A model generated the notes under the pieces. That model saw only the letters and a list, made by a program, of their open reading frames with translations, ran no database searches and had not been told where the DNA came from. Both the position numbers and the translations under genes were made by a program. DNA of 64,000 bases from Ostrinia nubilalis. Its lineage: Eukaryota; Arthropoda; Insecta; Lepidoptera; Crambidae. Position 1 is the first letter of the stretch, and each line of letters begins with the position of its first letter. Shown piece by piece: positions 9,811-21,540 of the stretch. The stretch spans positions 2,170,001-2,234,000 of the forward strand of contig NC_087118.1 in the NCBI RefSeq assembly GCF_963855985.1. Reading direction: 5' to 3'.

Positions 9811-11194
9811 TGCCTAAGTCTACTAATCGCTCTAACTCCTTTTCAACGTTTGCACGAATAGAAAATGGCAAAGGGCGTGCCTTAAAAAAAATCGGTTTCG
9901 AATCGGGCTTAAGAGGCAAATCTACTTCAACATTTTTAAAACAACCTAATCTTTCAGAAAATAATTTCGGGTATTTAGAGGTTATATCTTCAACAAAGTT
10001 ACTGCAATTATTTATAGCACAAATTTGTAAATTGAAGCGTGAAAAAAAATCTCTGCCCAACAACGGAGGTCCCCCATTGTGCACAACATATACCACAATA
10101 TCGTTACTTTTATCATTATAAGTAAATAATAATTTAATTACTCTCATAATGTTCAATCGATCTCCGTTGTAGCTGTGTAAAATGACGTCACTCGGTTCCA
10201 GGCTAACGTTTGAAAAATAACGTTTATACATCTGCTCAGAAATTACGGTAACCGGTGATCCCGTATCTATTTCAAACAACAGGCTAAAACCATTGACCAC
10301 AACCGATTCCCGCAGAGGTTCTCCACGAAGTGTGCGAATATTACAACATAATCGCTTACCATCGTCATCGACATCCTCACGGCACTCAACATAATGCTGC
10401 CCCGCTAATGTTTTACACATTCGTTTGAGATGGCCTTGAACTCCGCACTTCCTGCACTTATAACGAGCAAACCGACACGTTTCCGCCCTATGACCGACGT
10501 AGCCGCACACGCTGCACCGCTCGCCAGCCGCCGCCGTGGGCGCGCGCGCCGGCGATGCGCCGCGGCCGCCGGGCCCGCGCGCTGCCGCCGCGCCGCGCGC
10601 CATCGCCACCTTCATCACTTGCAGCGCCGGCGCCTGTCGCTGCGCCGCCTCGTGAGAGCTCGCTCGAGCACACCGCACCCCCTCAGCTATGTCCAGGGCG
10701 CTGGACAGCGTCAGCTCAGCCAAGTCTTTGGTGAACAATGTGTCTCTCTCTGGTCCAGGCTCCAGGCCCAGAGTGAACCGGTCACGAAGCTGCTCATCCA
10801 AATGTTCAGCCTTAAAACCACAATGCGATGCTAAGCTTCGAACGCGCGCCGCCCATTCCGCCAGACTTTCACCCGTATGTTGAGTGGCGCTGTGAAACTT
10901 CCATCGTTCAGCGAATGTGCACTTTTTTGCTTTGAAATGTCCATCTAGCAGCGACACAACTTCTTCATAGCTCAAAACTCCCACTTCCTTAGGTAAAGCT
11001 AGGTCACGTACAAGCTTGTAGGTGGATTCTGACACGTTGCTTAGTAAAATGGCTCGACGTTTACTACCGGCTTTGTCTATCTCCGCACCAATGTCATTTG
11101 CGAGAAACCATTGTTCTAAACGAGCCTTATACACCGACCACTCTTGAACTTCGTGGCTGAATGAAGTTAAAATGCCGACCGTAACTTTCGCCAT
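9811..11194 (-). CDS. gag: Gypsy-group gag-protease (5' half of the element cut at 8873)
   Basis: Starts at the ATG at 11194 (MAKVTVGILTSFSHEV). The first ~190 residues look like a Ty3/Gypsy gag (QEWSVYKARLEQWFLAND, LAEWAARVRSLASHCGF). Two CCHC zinc knuckles follow near residues 232-270 (CSVCGYVGHRAETC, CRKCGVQGHLKRMC), then an aspartic protease with IDTGSPVTVIS near 310 and a flap and LLGRDFF motif. Gag and pol are in one frame, as in the Mag-like lineage. The short presumed LTR upstream would also suit that lineage, but the clade is inferred. The linker before the knuckles is alanine/arginine-rich and GC-rich (about 10500-10620), unlike its AT-rich surroundings. The frame is open until the MITE. 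Confidence 0.9.
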
Positions 11195-11396
11195 AATTAA
11201 TTTGCACGCGTTAACTTTTAATCTCGTTCGCCAAATGTTATATCGTCGGTATATCGGAATAGGGAATTTAAATAAGCAACAACGCTACGTTTAAGTTCGT
11301 GTATTCGACTGACGCAACAGCCGTTAGAAACAATGGTGAAACTACCGCTATTACATAAAAATAAAAATAACAAAGTACCCGCTTAGTAGCTTAATA
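11195..11396 (-). repeat. Presumed leader and 5' LTR of the minus-strand Gypsy element
   Basis: On the minus strand, TGGCGAACGAGAT (11221-11233) lies 2 bp downstream of a segment that starts TGTAATAG (about 11355) and ends ATATAACA (11236), consistent with a primer-binding site after a short LTR of about 120 bp. The BEL gag-pol sequence resumes at about 11397. The other LTR is missing, so the limits are tentative. Confidence 0.45.
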
Positions 11397-12729
11397 TTAT
11401 AACACTTATTAGGAATAGGTTTGGTAAAACTTGGCAGAGGACCTGCAATTAGCCAACCTAATTTTGAATCACGAAGTATAGGCATATTTTTCCCTAGAGT
11501 TATTTGTTTGGACCCTATTAGTTGCCAAAATAGATCAGCACCAATCAACATATCAATAGTTGAAGGATTGTGAAAATTAGGGTCTGCTAGCTTGATATTA
11601 GGCAGTTTTAGAACATTTGAATCAATAGGTATTTTAGGTAAGTTGTCTGCAATTTTAGGTATGACTAAGCATGATATGGATACTTTGAATGAACTTTGCT
11701 TGGATTTTAGACGAAGAGCACATCTCTCCGTAGTTTGCTTGAGTGGAGTTTGACCGATACCAATTACATTGACATTTGATGGCTGAGAAGTCAGTTTTAA
11801 TTGTTGCATAACTGCTGAACTTATAAAGGATGACTGGCTTCCGCTGTCAAGTAAGGCTCGTATTGTCAAAGATTTGTTAGTGATAGGATTGGATATTATG
11901 ACTTGAGCTGTACACAGCAAAACTTCAGGGGCTGAAATAACAGACATTGAAAGCGAATAATTAGTGCTGGTATTTTCATTGCCTTTGGAAATGTGTAATA
12001 ATGAATTGTGGCGCTTTTTACAGACACGACAAGAACCTGAAAGTTTACAGTTGTCAGTGTTGTGTCCGGGCCGAAAACAATTTTTACATAAATTTAGTGA
12101 CGTTACAATGGAGTTCCTATCTTCTGGAGATTTAGATTTGAATGTGGGGCACTCATAGAGGCGATGATTTGCCTGGCATACTGCACACTCAACATTTTTG
12201 TTATAATTAGGAATAGACTCCTTAGACGTAACGACAAGAGACCTTGTTTGAGTTTTAGGCTGAGTTGGAGAAACTATAGGCTTCGTTCGGTCTTGTTTGT
12301 TACGAAAAACAGTTTCCAAAACGTCAGCACGACTTTTCAAAAAGCTAAAAAAATCATTGAGAGTAGGTATTTCTGAGATAGAATTCCTATGTTCTTCCCA
12401 TTTAAAACAAGTAATGCCATCTAACTTTGCTGTAACCATGTAGATTATTAGGACGTCCCATTTATCGGTAGGTAGTTCTAGCGTACAGAGGGCACGCAGA
12501 TTTTTTGTTACATGATCAATTACATAACGCAAAGACTTGTCTGACTCACGCATTGGTTCAAAACTAAATAAAGATTTTAAGTGATTATTAATTAATTGTC
12601 TTTTGTTGTCAAAGCGCTCGCACAGAAGTTGCCAAGCCTCTGGGTAGTTTTTGGCTGTAACTTCTAAATTACAAAGTACTCGAGCTGCTTCACCTTCCAA
12701 GTAAGAATTTAAATAGTGAAATTTATGTA
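11397..12729 (-). pseudogene. gag: Second BEL/Pao element: gag C-terminal part and protease
   Basis: Reads LEGEAARVLCNL, AWQLLCERFDNKRQLINNHL (BEL/Pao gag), then Cys/His clusters (CAVCQANHRLYEC, CKNCFRPGHNTDNC, CRVCKKRHNSLLH), then a retropepsin with LLDSGSQSSFI and IDMLIGADLFW. It ends at about 11397, where the Gypsy LTR begins, so RT and beyond are lost. Its gag N-terminus is at 13781-14304 across a fold-back insert. Here the protease has the usual DSG, unlike the DQG of the plus-strand element at 1-7 kb, so the two BEL elements are different families. The last ~13 residues of the open frame (11351-11396) are from the neighbouring LTR. Confidence 0.88.
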
Positions 12730-13780
12730 TACAGTGTGTCCGGGCATGTAGTGATCAAACTTTAAGGGCGTAATCTATGGACAATTTTATCGGTGAAAAT
12801 ACTTTAAATTTGGGGCTTGACCCATTTCTCGCATATTTACAAGGATTTAAGTTTTTAATTTTAAGTTTTCACCTCTTCCTTCAAAAACAAGTGATAGCGT
12901 GGGTAGTTTAACATTAATAAGCAAAAATTTTATATCATGCGATAGCCAATTAAATTATCTATTAGTAGAAGTAGAAAACAGATACAAGTTTCATACATTT
13001 TAAGGGTGTAAGAATGGATTTAATTAGAAATAAACATATTTTTTTTCACATCTTTTTCAGTTATTTCCTAACACAATAAAAACCAGGTCGTTAAGGTATG
13101 TTTTATTTGCATTTTATTATTAGTATTTGAGCTATTCTACAAAACGAATGTAAATTTATTAGTCTACGTCTATTAGTTTCGACGTAATTGTTGAACATAG
13201 ATACCCCTTCCCAGCGGTTTCCATAGCGCACGCGACATGCGAAAATGCACTGCCTGAAAGAATCACACAACCTATTCCGATTACTATGGAAACCGCTGGG
13301 AATGGGTATCTCTGTTCAACAATTACGTCGAAACTAATAGACGTAGACTAATAAATTTACATTCGTTTTGTAGAATAGCTCAAATACTAATAATACAATG
13401 CAAATAAAACATACATTAACGACCTGGTTTTTCTTGTGTTGGGAAATAACGGAAAAAGATGTTAAAAAAATCATGTTTATTTCTAATTAAATCCATTCTT
13501 ACTCCCTTAAAATGTATGAAACTTGTGTCTGTTTTCTACTTCTACTAGTAGATAATTTTATTGGCTATCGCATGATATAAAATATTTGCTTATTAATGTT
13601 AAACTACCCACGCTATCACTTGTTTTTGAAGGAAGAGGTGAAAACTTAAAATTATAAACTTAAATCCTTGTAAATATGCGTGAAATGGGTCAAGCCCCAA
13701 ATTTAAAGTATTTTCACCGATAAAATTGTCCATAGATTACGCCGTTAAAGTTTGATCACTACATGCCCGGACACACTGTA
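12730..13780. mobile_element. 1,051-bp fold-back element: two 497-bp inverted arms
   Basis: Arms 12730-13226 and 13284-13780 are equal in length and differ at few positions; the spacer is 57 bp. Outer ends read TACAGTGTGTCCGGGCATGT, with TA at both edges as a possible Tc1/mariner-type target duplication. It splits the BEL gag frame. No transposase. A transcript through it would form a very long double-stranded RNA. Confidence 0.9.
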
Positions 13781-14304
13781 TTGTTTATTTTATGATTGTC
13801 ATGAACCAATGAACAAAAGGTTTCTTTAAACTCTAACCATTTGTAATAGGTGCCATCAAAGCTGGGTATTTTGATAGTAGGTAGTTTAAACCCAAGTGGA
13901 CTATGGCCCTCGTCATGGCAATGGTGATGAGTGGCATGAGTTGAGGTATTTGAAGTAATTTCTTCATGAGAAGATTTGGAAGGTGAGTACTTTTTTATAG
14001 TTTGTTGAGCCAATGAAATGTAAGTATCAAAATCTTGTTCAAAAATATCACGAGTTGTTAGTTCGACACTTAAATCTGACACATTCATTAGTTCGATTTG
14101 GCTTTGCAGCTCGTCGAACTCAATGTATAATGACTCCATTCTAGATAATTTCATTGAAAGTTTACTAATTTCTAGTTCAGATACAGTTTCTAGCGTTAAT
14201 AAATTATCAACGTGATTTTTAAACTTTGTTAGACGTCCCTTAGCTATTCCACGCCTAGAATTAAGGGAAGAATACCCTTCGGGGGTCTTTGAGTCATTAG
14301 ACAT
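13781..14304 (-). pseudogene. gag: Second BEL/Pao element: gag N-terminus
   Basis: Starts at the ATG at 14304 (MSNDSKTPEGYSSL). A coiled-coil-like N-terminal region (LLTLETVSELEISKLSMKLSRMESLYIEFDELQSQIELM) precedes LPTIKIPSFDGTYYKWLEFKETFCSLV, the typical start of the BEL/Pao gag core. The frame is cut by the fold-back insert and resumes, shifted by one, at about 12720. The protein would assemble the element's particles. Confident as to family; inactive as it stands. Confidence 0.87.
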
Positions 14305-15310
14305 TGTGGCAAAATAAGTTACGTTAACGGAAAACTATAAAAAATAATGAATTTGAATACGATACGCTCCTCATTTCGTGTTCCGGCCGAGATGCACGTT
14401 GAATGCGCAGCGGGTCGATCAGCTGATGCGCTCGAGTCGTAGGTAGCAGGTGGCCGCGAGAACAATAGGCGCCGAGTGCACGTTCGTAGCGCGTGGTCGG
14501 TCGATGACCGCACCCAATCAAAGCACACTGGAATGTTATTTTTGTGCACTTATTATGCGGAAATTAAATTAAATTAAGAAGCGGGGCGATATTTATGTAC
14601 GCGTTGTAGCTTAATAATATGCTAAAATCGTAGTTAGTCAATTTAAATATGCAAAATGAGTGCAAAATATTTAAAATAAATGCAATTGTAGCACAGAATT
14701 TAGCGTAGGCGAGCAAATTATTAAGCTAGTGCGCAGTATGAAAGAAGTGATGGAAAATAATTAAATTTGAGATGAAGGTAGGAATATAGTGCCAAAAAAA
14801 ATCGAATGTTCTTGAAATAATGGAATTTAGGCAATTTAAAGCGTGAATTTGCAAATGAGAAGAGTTACTTTGAATAGTTAGGCACAGAATATTGATTTGA
14901 AACTGCGAATTTAACGGTAAAACACCACTTGAATGCAAGTTACAAAGTTCACTGATATGCACAAGTCAAAGGGGACGAAATTAGGATAGAAGAAAAGGAA
15001 CGGGCTCACAGTTAGAAGGGCAGGAAGCAATGCTGGGAAGAGTAGTCCAGGCTGTTGGCTGCTGTCCGTCCACCTCGTACGTAGGCGTGATCCGTTTTCG
15101 GTAATTTCTTCGACACTTCTGTTATGGGGCGATGCGGGGCGCGAACTGGCTGCGTGTGCGCTCCGTTGTAGTCACCGCTGATGGTTTCCGTCAAAGAGCA
15201 TAAAAGAGTAAGAGACGGCACTCCATAGATATTTTTTGAGCTCACGCACACATATGCATTTTAGAGAACGACCCGCAAATCTTTACCAACCGCACAAACT
15301 GCAGGCGGAG
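14305..15310 (-). other. Presumed 5' leader/LTR of the second BEL element
   Basis: About 1 kb without a credible gene, upstream of the gag start on the minus strand. It has a GC-rich block at 14380-14520 and AT-rich sequence beyond. An LTR is expected here, but with no second copy I cannot set its ends. Short open frames look like chance. Confidence 0.35.
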
Positions 15311-15651
15311 CTACCAACATAATGCCTTATTTTCTGACAGTATTAGTGACGTTCGTAATAACTTATCGATTATCGATACTTTGCTAGGGTTGTAATTGCA
15401 TATCGATATCTAGTATAGGAACCTTCAATATTTTAATGATTACTATTTTTATTTTATACTATGTGTAAGTAAAACGAAGTTTTGTAACGTAAATTATTTA
15501 TTTCGAAATAAAATAGGTATATTACAATAAGTATTGAACATGACATAGCAGTTGTAGGCATGAGGAATTATTGAATATTATAACAAAGTACAGAAATGAT
15601 AATTTTGTAAACTTTTATTTTCACAACTTTTTCTAAGAAAAAATAGGATTT

Positions 15652-16045
15652 TTATTTATAAACATCTTTAATTTTCTTATCAGCTGATCGAACCTCAGCC
15701 TCAAGATTACTTTTCAATGCTTTGTTGCTGTGCTTTTTTACTTTTGTCAGCAAAATTGTTTTCACTTTTTATGAAGCTGTCATTAATGATTTTACAACTT
15801 TTTCTTAGAAAAAGGTAACTTAATATTTTAAACATCTTATCATAAATTTCTTTATTATGTTGTTGACATTTAAACCAACTAAAATTACAATTTGTACTCA
15901 ACATTAAGAAAATGAATTTTCCAACATTTTCCATATATATCTGGTCGGCAATATGGTCATGATAAAATTGTTTAGCTTCATTTACGGTGGTACATAATTG
16001 AATTGTTGGATAAACGACACTTTTTTTATCATGCCACCATTCGCG
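15652..16045 (-). pseudogene. Frameshifted C-terminus of the P-like transposase
   Basis: In the frame one base off the catalytic exon: ISLREWWHDKKSVVYPTIQL, then KQFYHDHIADQIYMENVGK and CQQHNKEIYDKMFKILSYLF, characteristic of the P-type C-terminal domain in tone and place. A second shift near 15715 leads to a lysine-rich end and TAA at 15652-15654. Confidence 0.7.
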
Positions 16046-17585
16046 AAGAGATATTATATGCATACAAATCATTGTCAACAGGAGTTTTCACGCTCAAACA
16101 CTCTTCACAAATTAAACAAGAACTGTTCTGTAATAGTTTGGCAGCTAAATACCCGCTTACATATACTACTGGTTGGTTTTCAAGGCTACACAAATTTTCA
16201 ATGGGCTGTTCTAAGTTTTCAGGGTCCGGGATAGACAACACAGGATAAAATTCAGTGTCTGTGGAATCTTGAACATTAATTTTTATTTCTGTTGTTTTTA
16301 AATTAGTTTTTAAAATGTCTTTATATTCCAGCATATGTTTATTGTTGTCTGCTTCACAATTAGCACTTCTGCTATGAGGTACTTTCAGCCCAGTAACCAT
16401 GCTTGTTTTAAGCGCTGCAGTAAAGTGCGTGATAGTGGGATTTCTATTGGTTACACTGTGTTGCCTAATGATTCCAAATAAGTTTTCCAGAGAGTCTTGG
16501 TTAAACTGTCTAAGGTTCATATATTTAAACCCTTCATTCTTTAACTTTTCCCAAATATCGTTTAAGGATTTGATAGATATTTGATATCCCTTTACGCATT
16601 TAACATTTTTTAGTATCGTGTTTTCTGCTGTTATAAATTTTATGGTTTTTAACTTATCAGTATAAAAGGTCCAAGACTCAATGTGATTACTTGATGTGGA
16701 AACATTTTCCCGGATCCCTTTCTTTACGTCATTTAAAGATGATGGACCATTTGTACAATCATATAGTTTATCTAACTGTTCAATCACAAATGCTGTATCA
16801 TTGCAATCAGAAACTTCTTTCCATGCCATCATTTTTAAAATAGCTGCCACGGTATTACTCAGAGCATGCGCAGCATACTTCACCCTCATCTTAGTTTTGA
16901 ATGTTGGATTTACAATGGTACTATTCAGTTTTTTAAAATTTAAAAAATTTCTGTTGTGTTCTTCTGCAACTACCAAATGCCTCCATTGTGCAATTTTTCC
17001 ATCGAAAGACATATTTCCACTTTTAAAGAAATTGTTTCGTAATGATTTGAACAAGTGAGGGATGTCATAGATTATAAAAATTTTGTCATTATTTACAGAG
17101 AAAAAGTTGCTATCTATGCCTTGTCCACAGTTTCTTTTTAACATGTTAAGAGCTCCTATATTTGTAGATCCCTGATCACAAACTGTTGTTAGAACCACAA
17201 ATCCGATTTCTTTTAATTTTTTGATGATGTCCGATATAATTTTTGCCAGTTTTGCTGTTGATATTGTGCCTTCCACAAAATAGTGCGCAATATATTGTTT
17301 GTATTTATGTTTAGCACCCTGTATCATAAACACTAACGCATGGTCTGCAATTTTCTTTTCTCGTCCCATGTTCTCGCCCTCTCCATAATCCACGTAGCCA
17401 TCCACTTTATCAGCAATTTCGTTATAAATTATCCGTTTCTTTAACGCCATCTCGTCAAATATTAACGAGCAATATTTATTTTCCTTTGGCATACTTGATG
17501 CTTTTGCCTCTAACATATCAATTATATTTTTATTTATACCAGGCTCCATTGGTATATTTTTTAAAATCCTTTGGAGCGTTTTAGT
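16029..17585 (-). pseudogene. Catalytic exon of the P-like transposase
   Basis: Begins within STKTLQRILKNIPMEPGI, continuing the exon interrupted by the hAT. Motifs in order from the Met at 17549: SLIFDEMALKK near residue 31 (first acidic residue), VVLTTVCDQGSTNIGAL near 118 (second), IYDIPHLFKSLRNNFF near 155, and RQFNQDSLENLFGIIRQHS near 357 (third acidic residue region). These match the P-element/THAP9 transposase core. Near 16045 the frame runs to a stop, while the homologous C-terminus (ISLREWWHDKKSVV) continues one base out of frame to about 15707 and then shifts again to 15652. Those two shifts, together with the hAT, mark it as a pseudogene. Confidence 0.9.
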
Positions 17586-17593
17586 GCTTGGTA

Positions 17594-18612
17594 TAGGGTT
17601 TCTGATTTCTCGACCTATTTTTTTTCTCGAGTTTCGGGAATTCTCGAGGCCAAAATCTCGAGTTTTCTCGGGTCTCGAGTCTTTTAATTAAAATTGTTGA
17701 AATCGATTGAAATTTGCTAAAAACACAGGTTTTTTTAAATCTAATATACAAAAAAACAAAAACCCAACTACGTAAAAATGAACTGAAAAGATAGGAACAA
17801 GACAAAGTGTTCACAAATGCAGGCGAAGGCATCAATGACTATTTTTTTTTGTTGGTGATAAGTAGTGGGTGATAAGCCGTGTGGTGACGGCAGAATAGAA
17901 TACATTTGTCACCAACCCCTACTCTTCCCGCGGAGGAGGCTTATAGTCCAGCAGTGGACTGTAAAGGGCTGTTGATGATGATGATGATAAGTGTTTGATG
18001 CTTCCGACTGCATTTGTGCACACTGTCTTGTTTTTATCTTCTCAGTTCATTTTTACCCAGTTGGGTTTTTTTTTTAATAATATTTTTATTTTAATCTTTT
18101 AGTTAAAGAAAATACATTTTGCAAGCTATTTAAAAACCCTTTATTTTGATACCCCACTCGATAGGTTTGAGATATTTTTTTAATACATATTATAGCGCCA
18201 AAAATCGGCCATGTTAATATATTTACAGTTAAAACAAATCTAACGATAGTCTTTAGTGACACTCGCCGGACTGAAAGGAATCGATTGACGTGCGAATCAT
18301 AAAAATCGACCCCGGAGTTCGGTCTCTATAGTGCTTCAAAAAACATACATACATAGGCTGTTAAACACATTATCACTCCTTTGCGTCACGCAGTAGGGTA
18401 AAAAAGGAAAGACTAGACCAGTCTAAAAGAAACGTTAACCTATTAAATAATTAAAATCTTACTTTTGTCTAAGAAAATAGGCTTTCAAGAATATTAAAGC
18501 TTCAAATTCGAGACTCGAGAATTCTCGAGCTCCGGTAATTTTTTTCTCGTCTCGAATGAAGCCAAATTTCTCGAGTTTTCTCGAGTTCGAGAAAGCTCGA
18601 GCAGAAACCCTA
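17594..18612. mobile_element. 1,019-bp non-autonomous hAT element in a P-like exon
   Basis: Terminal inverted repeats TAGGGTTTCTG (17594-17604) and CAGAAACCCTA (18602-18612), flanked by the exact 8-bp duplication GCTTGGTA (17586-17593 and 18613-18620). Both subterminal regions are packed with TCTCGAG/CTCGAG motifs, as hAT transposase-binding repeats often are. Removing it and one duplicate rejoins the P-like exon in frame. At 17930-17990 it carries a 'ccagcagtggactgtaaagg' repeat with a (gat)n tail also found at 26040. No transposase frame. Confidence 0.93.
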
Positions 18613-18887
18613 GCTTGGTAGCGTAAACAGCTTTTGCATATAGCGGTATGCTTTAGGGGACCGTTTAAATATAGCCAAAGCATATATTTTGTTGGCTAAA
18701 GTCCACCTTTTTCCTTGTGACTTTTTTTTGTTATTCTGCACTACATCCTTTACTAACGATGTCAGCACTTCCGAATCTAACTTGTCTAAATTCACTCTTG
18801 ACTTCGCTATATTCCTTATTGTTTTTTTTGCATTTTGTAACTGTCGCCAAAGCCTCTTCTCTTTAATTGTAAATGTTGATGAAGTGT
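18613..18887 (-). pseudogene. Coiled-coil exon of the P-like transposase
   Basis: After the acceptor at 18888 (tttttattacag), the exon reads DTSSTFTIKEKRLWRQLQ, then LDKLDSEVLTSLVKDVV, then WTLANKIYALAIFKRSPKAY and LQ-like MQKLFTLPS, where the hAT cuts it. A leucine-rich helical region followed by the 'ALAIFKRSPKAYRY' block is the expected N-terminal dimerisation region of P-type transposases. The phase 1 start agrees with the upstream exon. Confidence 0.85.
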
Positions 18888-19004
18888 CTGTAATAAAAAC
18901 ATTTCCATTAGTAAAAAAACAACATTAAAGCAAATTGAATTGAATATTGGTTAATTAATCAGCAATTTTACTTAGTTTTTTAAATTAGGTATGTTTTATC
19001 TTAC

Positions 19005-19091
19005 CTTTCATTTCAATGTTTTTCTTAGGTCTTTTATAACTGTGGACTAATATTTCTGCCTGTGCATCTTGATGGCAAATGTTTTTATCAT
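19005..19091 (-). pseudogene. Small exon of the P-like gene
   Basis: 87 bp, bounded by an acceptor (taatatttcag) at 19092 and a donor (gtaaga) at 19004. It encodes DDKNICHQDAQAEILVHS and a lysine-rich end; entry and exit are phase 1, so skipping or including it keeps the frame. No domain recognised; a linker between THAP and the coiled coil. Confidence 0.7.
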
Positions 19092-19103
19092 CTGAAATAT
19101 TAT

Positions 19104-19455
19104 AAACTAGCGGCCGCCCGCGACTTCGTACGCGTGGATCCCGTTTTACCCCCTTCATCTATCTTACGCGGTTTAGATTTTTTCATACAAATGTTTTTTC
19201 CCGCTAACTCCCGTTCCCGTGGGAATTTTGAAATATCCTGTTGTAACTAAGCTTTACGTTTACTAAGGTACCTGCATGCCAAATTTCAAGCGTCTAACTT
19301 AAGCGGTTTAGATTTTTATACAAAAGGATTTTCCCGCTAATTCCCGTTCCCGTGGGAATTCCTAAGTATACTATAACCTGCCCAGGAGTATGAAGAATAA
19401 TTGTACCAAGTTTCGTTAAAATCCGTCAAGTAGTTTTTGTTTCTATAAGGAACAT

Positions 19456-19489
<34 letters not shown>

Positions 19490-19635
19490 GGACAGACAGA
19501 CAGACAGACAAAAATTTTACTGATTGCATTTTTGGCATCAGTATCGATCACTAATCACCCCCTGATAGTTATTTTGAAAATATATTTCATGTACAGAATT
19601 GACCTCTCTACAGATTTATTATAAGTATAGATATG
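19104..19635 (+). mobile_element. Retroposon-like repeat R, plus-strand copy in a P-like intron
   Basis: Contains two versions of 'cccgctaa(c/t)tcccgttcccg' at about 19201 and 19333, a (acag)n run at 19448-19512, and the 3' part 'gatagttattttgaaaatat...tttattataagtatagat'. A reversed partial copy is at 44885-45194, and a copy of just the last ~80 bp is at 63258-63340, as expected for a retroposon with 5'-truncated copies. Confidence 0.75.
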
Positions 19636-20089
19636 CAAATTAGTTTAAAATTTATTTTGTTGTTTTATGAAACATATTATTTCCAAATCAATCAATCATT
19701 ATCAAGTTTTAAAAAAATGCAAAGACAGGATAATGATAGCTCTTCTCATAAAATATGAAGCGTGGGCCCACCTTCAATAACAATGACATAATATTAAATT
19801 AAAGGCATTTAGAGGTTTTAAAATGTTCTGCATTCTGGATGCGGTCTGCGGGTATGTCAAGACAATCTGTAAGTGGTCGTGATAAGGCAATCAGTCACGT
19901 GTGCTTTGCGTTCTTTGTTCGTATCCGCACGGTCAAATCGCATTAATATAAAATGTACAGAAACCTAGAATGTTGTACATATAAGTTCATTTTGACCTGA
20001 CTGCAGACTGCAGAACGCATCCAGGGTGGCATTCTTTAGTTTGAGGGAAGGCATATTTTAGAAGGTAAATAATTAGTTTGTACACTTAC

Positions 20090-20242
20090 CATGAGCAATG
20101 GGTTTATAGGTCATATGTTCTGGTGCATTGGAAGTAGAAGGAAGAGGTTCAAAAGTTGTTTTCGCAGAAATACCAGAATCTGGTATATCCACAGCTCCCA
20201 AACATGTTGAATTTAGTTGTTTGGTTGTAGTTGTAAGGGGAA
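20090..20242 (-). pseudogene. Linker exon of the P-like gene
   Basis: 153 bp between an acceptor (ctttcag) and a donor (gtaagtg), phase 1 at both ends. It encodes a serine/threonine/proline-rich stretch (PLTTTTKQLNSTCLGAVDIP, then TFEPLPSTSNAPEHM), consistent with a disordered linker after a THAP domain. Confidence 0.7.
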
Positions 20243-20280
20243 CTGAAAGCAGATAATGAAATGTGAATTGGGTAATAAAA

Positions 20281-20838
20281 TGTCATGTTCTTACAGGGTG
20301 GAAAAAAATCATGATTTTTTTATTTTAATCAAAAAAATCAGATTTTTTTGAAAAAATCGTGATTATTTTGATTTATATTGATTTATTTGATTTTTATTAC
20401 ATTTTGCAATCATTGCCTTAGTTTTTCATGCGGAAAACATGTTTATTTAGGTACAACTGAGGTATAGTACTGGGAACAAGCCAAAAAAAGTAAATTGTGT
20501 AAGATGGTATGTCATATTTTTACTGAAACAAGAAAAAACTTTCGTCAAAAACAGCTCGTCTTAAGTGGTGTCCGTTTCCATTACAAAAACATGAATATCT
20601 TAATACAATTATCAATTTTATTATTTTTTTTCGCAAAAAGAAAATCTATGGAAAAATATTTTTTTACCAATTTTTCATACAAAACGGCTATTTCACACTT
20701 GAACACCTAAATCAACATTGTTTTCGAACATTATAGTTGATTAATATGCACTCCCAGTGTTGCATTAATTCCATTTTCGGATATTGATTTAAATCAGTGA
20801 TTTTTATAAAAAAAATCATGTAATAAAAATCGTGATTT
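20281..20838. repeat. AT-rich low-complexity intron stretch
   Basis: Rich in 'gatttttt' and 'aaaaaatcatgatt' patterns at 20310-20400 and 20780-20838; a 71-codon open frame at 20495-20710 has no recognisable features and looks accidental. Confidence 0.5.
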
Positions 20839-20968
20839 AAGCTAGTAATTTTTAATGTGAGCAAGACATGTACTAGACTGATTGTACCCTAAAGTTGGGT
20901 AAGAACACCCAACTTTAGGGTACAATCAGTCTAGTACATGTCTTGTTCACATTAAAAATTACTAGCTT
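20839..20968. repeat. 62-bp hairpin in an intron of the P-like gene
   Basis: Arms 20839-20900 and 20907-20968 are reverse complements with one mismatch and a 6-base loop. The shape is that of a small MITE or hairpin-RNA source. No obvious target duplication. Confidence 0.8.
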
Positions 20969-21266
20969 ATAAATATTATTAAACTAGCTGACCTGGCTAA
21001 TTAATGTAGATTGCCTAAAATTGTTCAAATTGGTCCGGTACTTTTTTTGAAGAATTTGTATTACACAAATTACTAAAGTCCCTCTAACTCAACACCTCAT
21101 TCTAAGCTAAATTGTGTTACGAGTGGGTTTACTACAATATTCAAGCTGTGGGGTTCTAACCCGCACTTTAGGCTATCTTGGCTTCGAGTTACGGAGCCGA
21201 TCAAATACAAACAAACAATTAAATATTTCCTTTTTATATTATTAGTATAATTTTAGATAAACATAC

Positions 21267-21320
21267 CTCGTTCAACTGGATTTGACTTCTTTGGAATGCA
21301 ATATGAATGATCATAAAGAA
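21267..21320 (-). pseudogene. 18-codon exon of the P-like gene
   Basis: Bounded by an acceptor (gttacag) and a donor (gtatgt); encodes LYDHSYCIPKKSNPVER, phase 1 on both sides. The basic end (IPKKSNP) could be a nuclear signal; that is inference. Confidence 0.65.
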
Positions 21321-21540
21321 CTGTAACAAAGTATAGATATAATTAATAATTAAAATTGTATATTATTTATTGATAAGCATACAACACAATATGTTTGTGG
21401 TTACAAAGAAAGAACCTTGTTAAATTGCATTCGGTTGGTTTGTTTTGGAAACCAAAGAAAATTAATTAAGACATCTAAATAATTCAGAAAAATTGATAGT
21501 AAATTAAATTTAAAAAAAATAATTGAAGTCATCATCATAC

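Noticed and set aside
10430..10834. 134-codon plus-strand frame, arginine-rich
   Set aside because: Shadow of the GC-rich gag linker on the minus strand.
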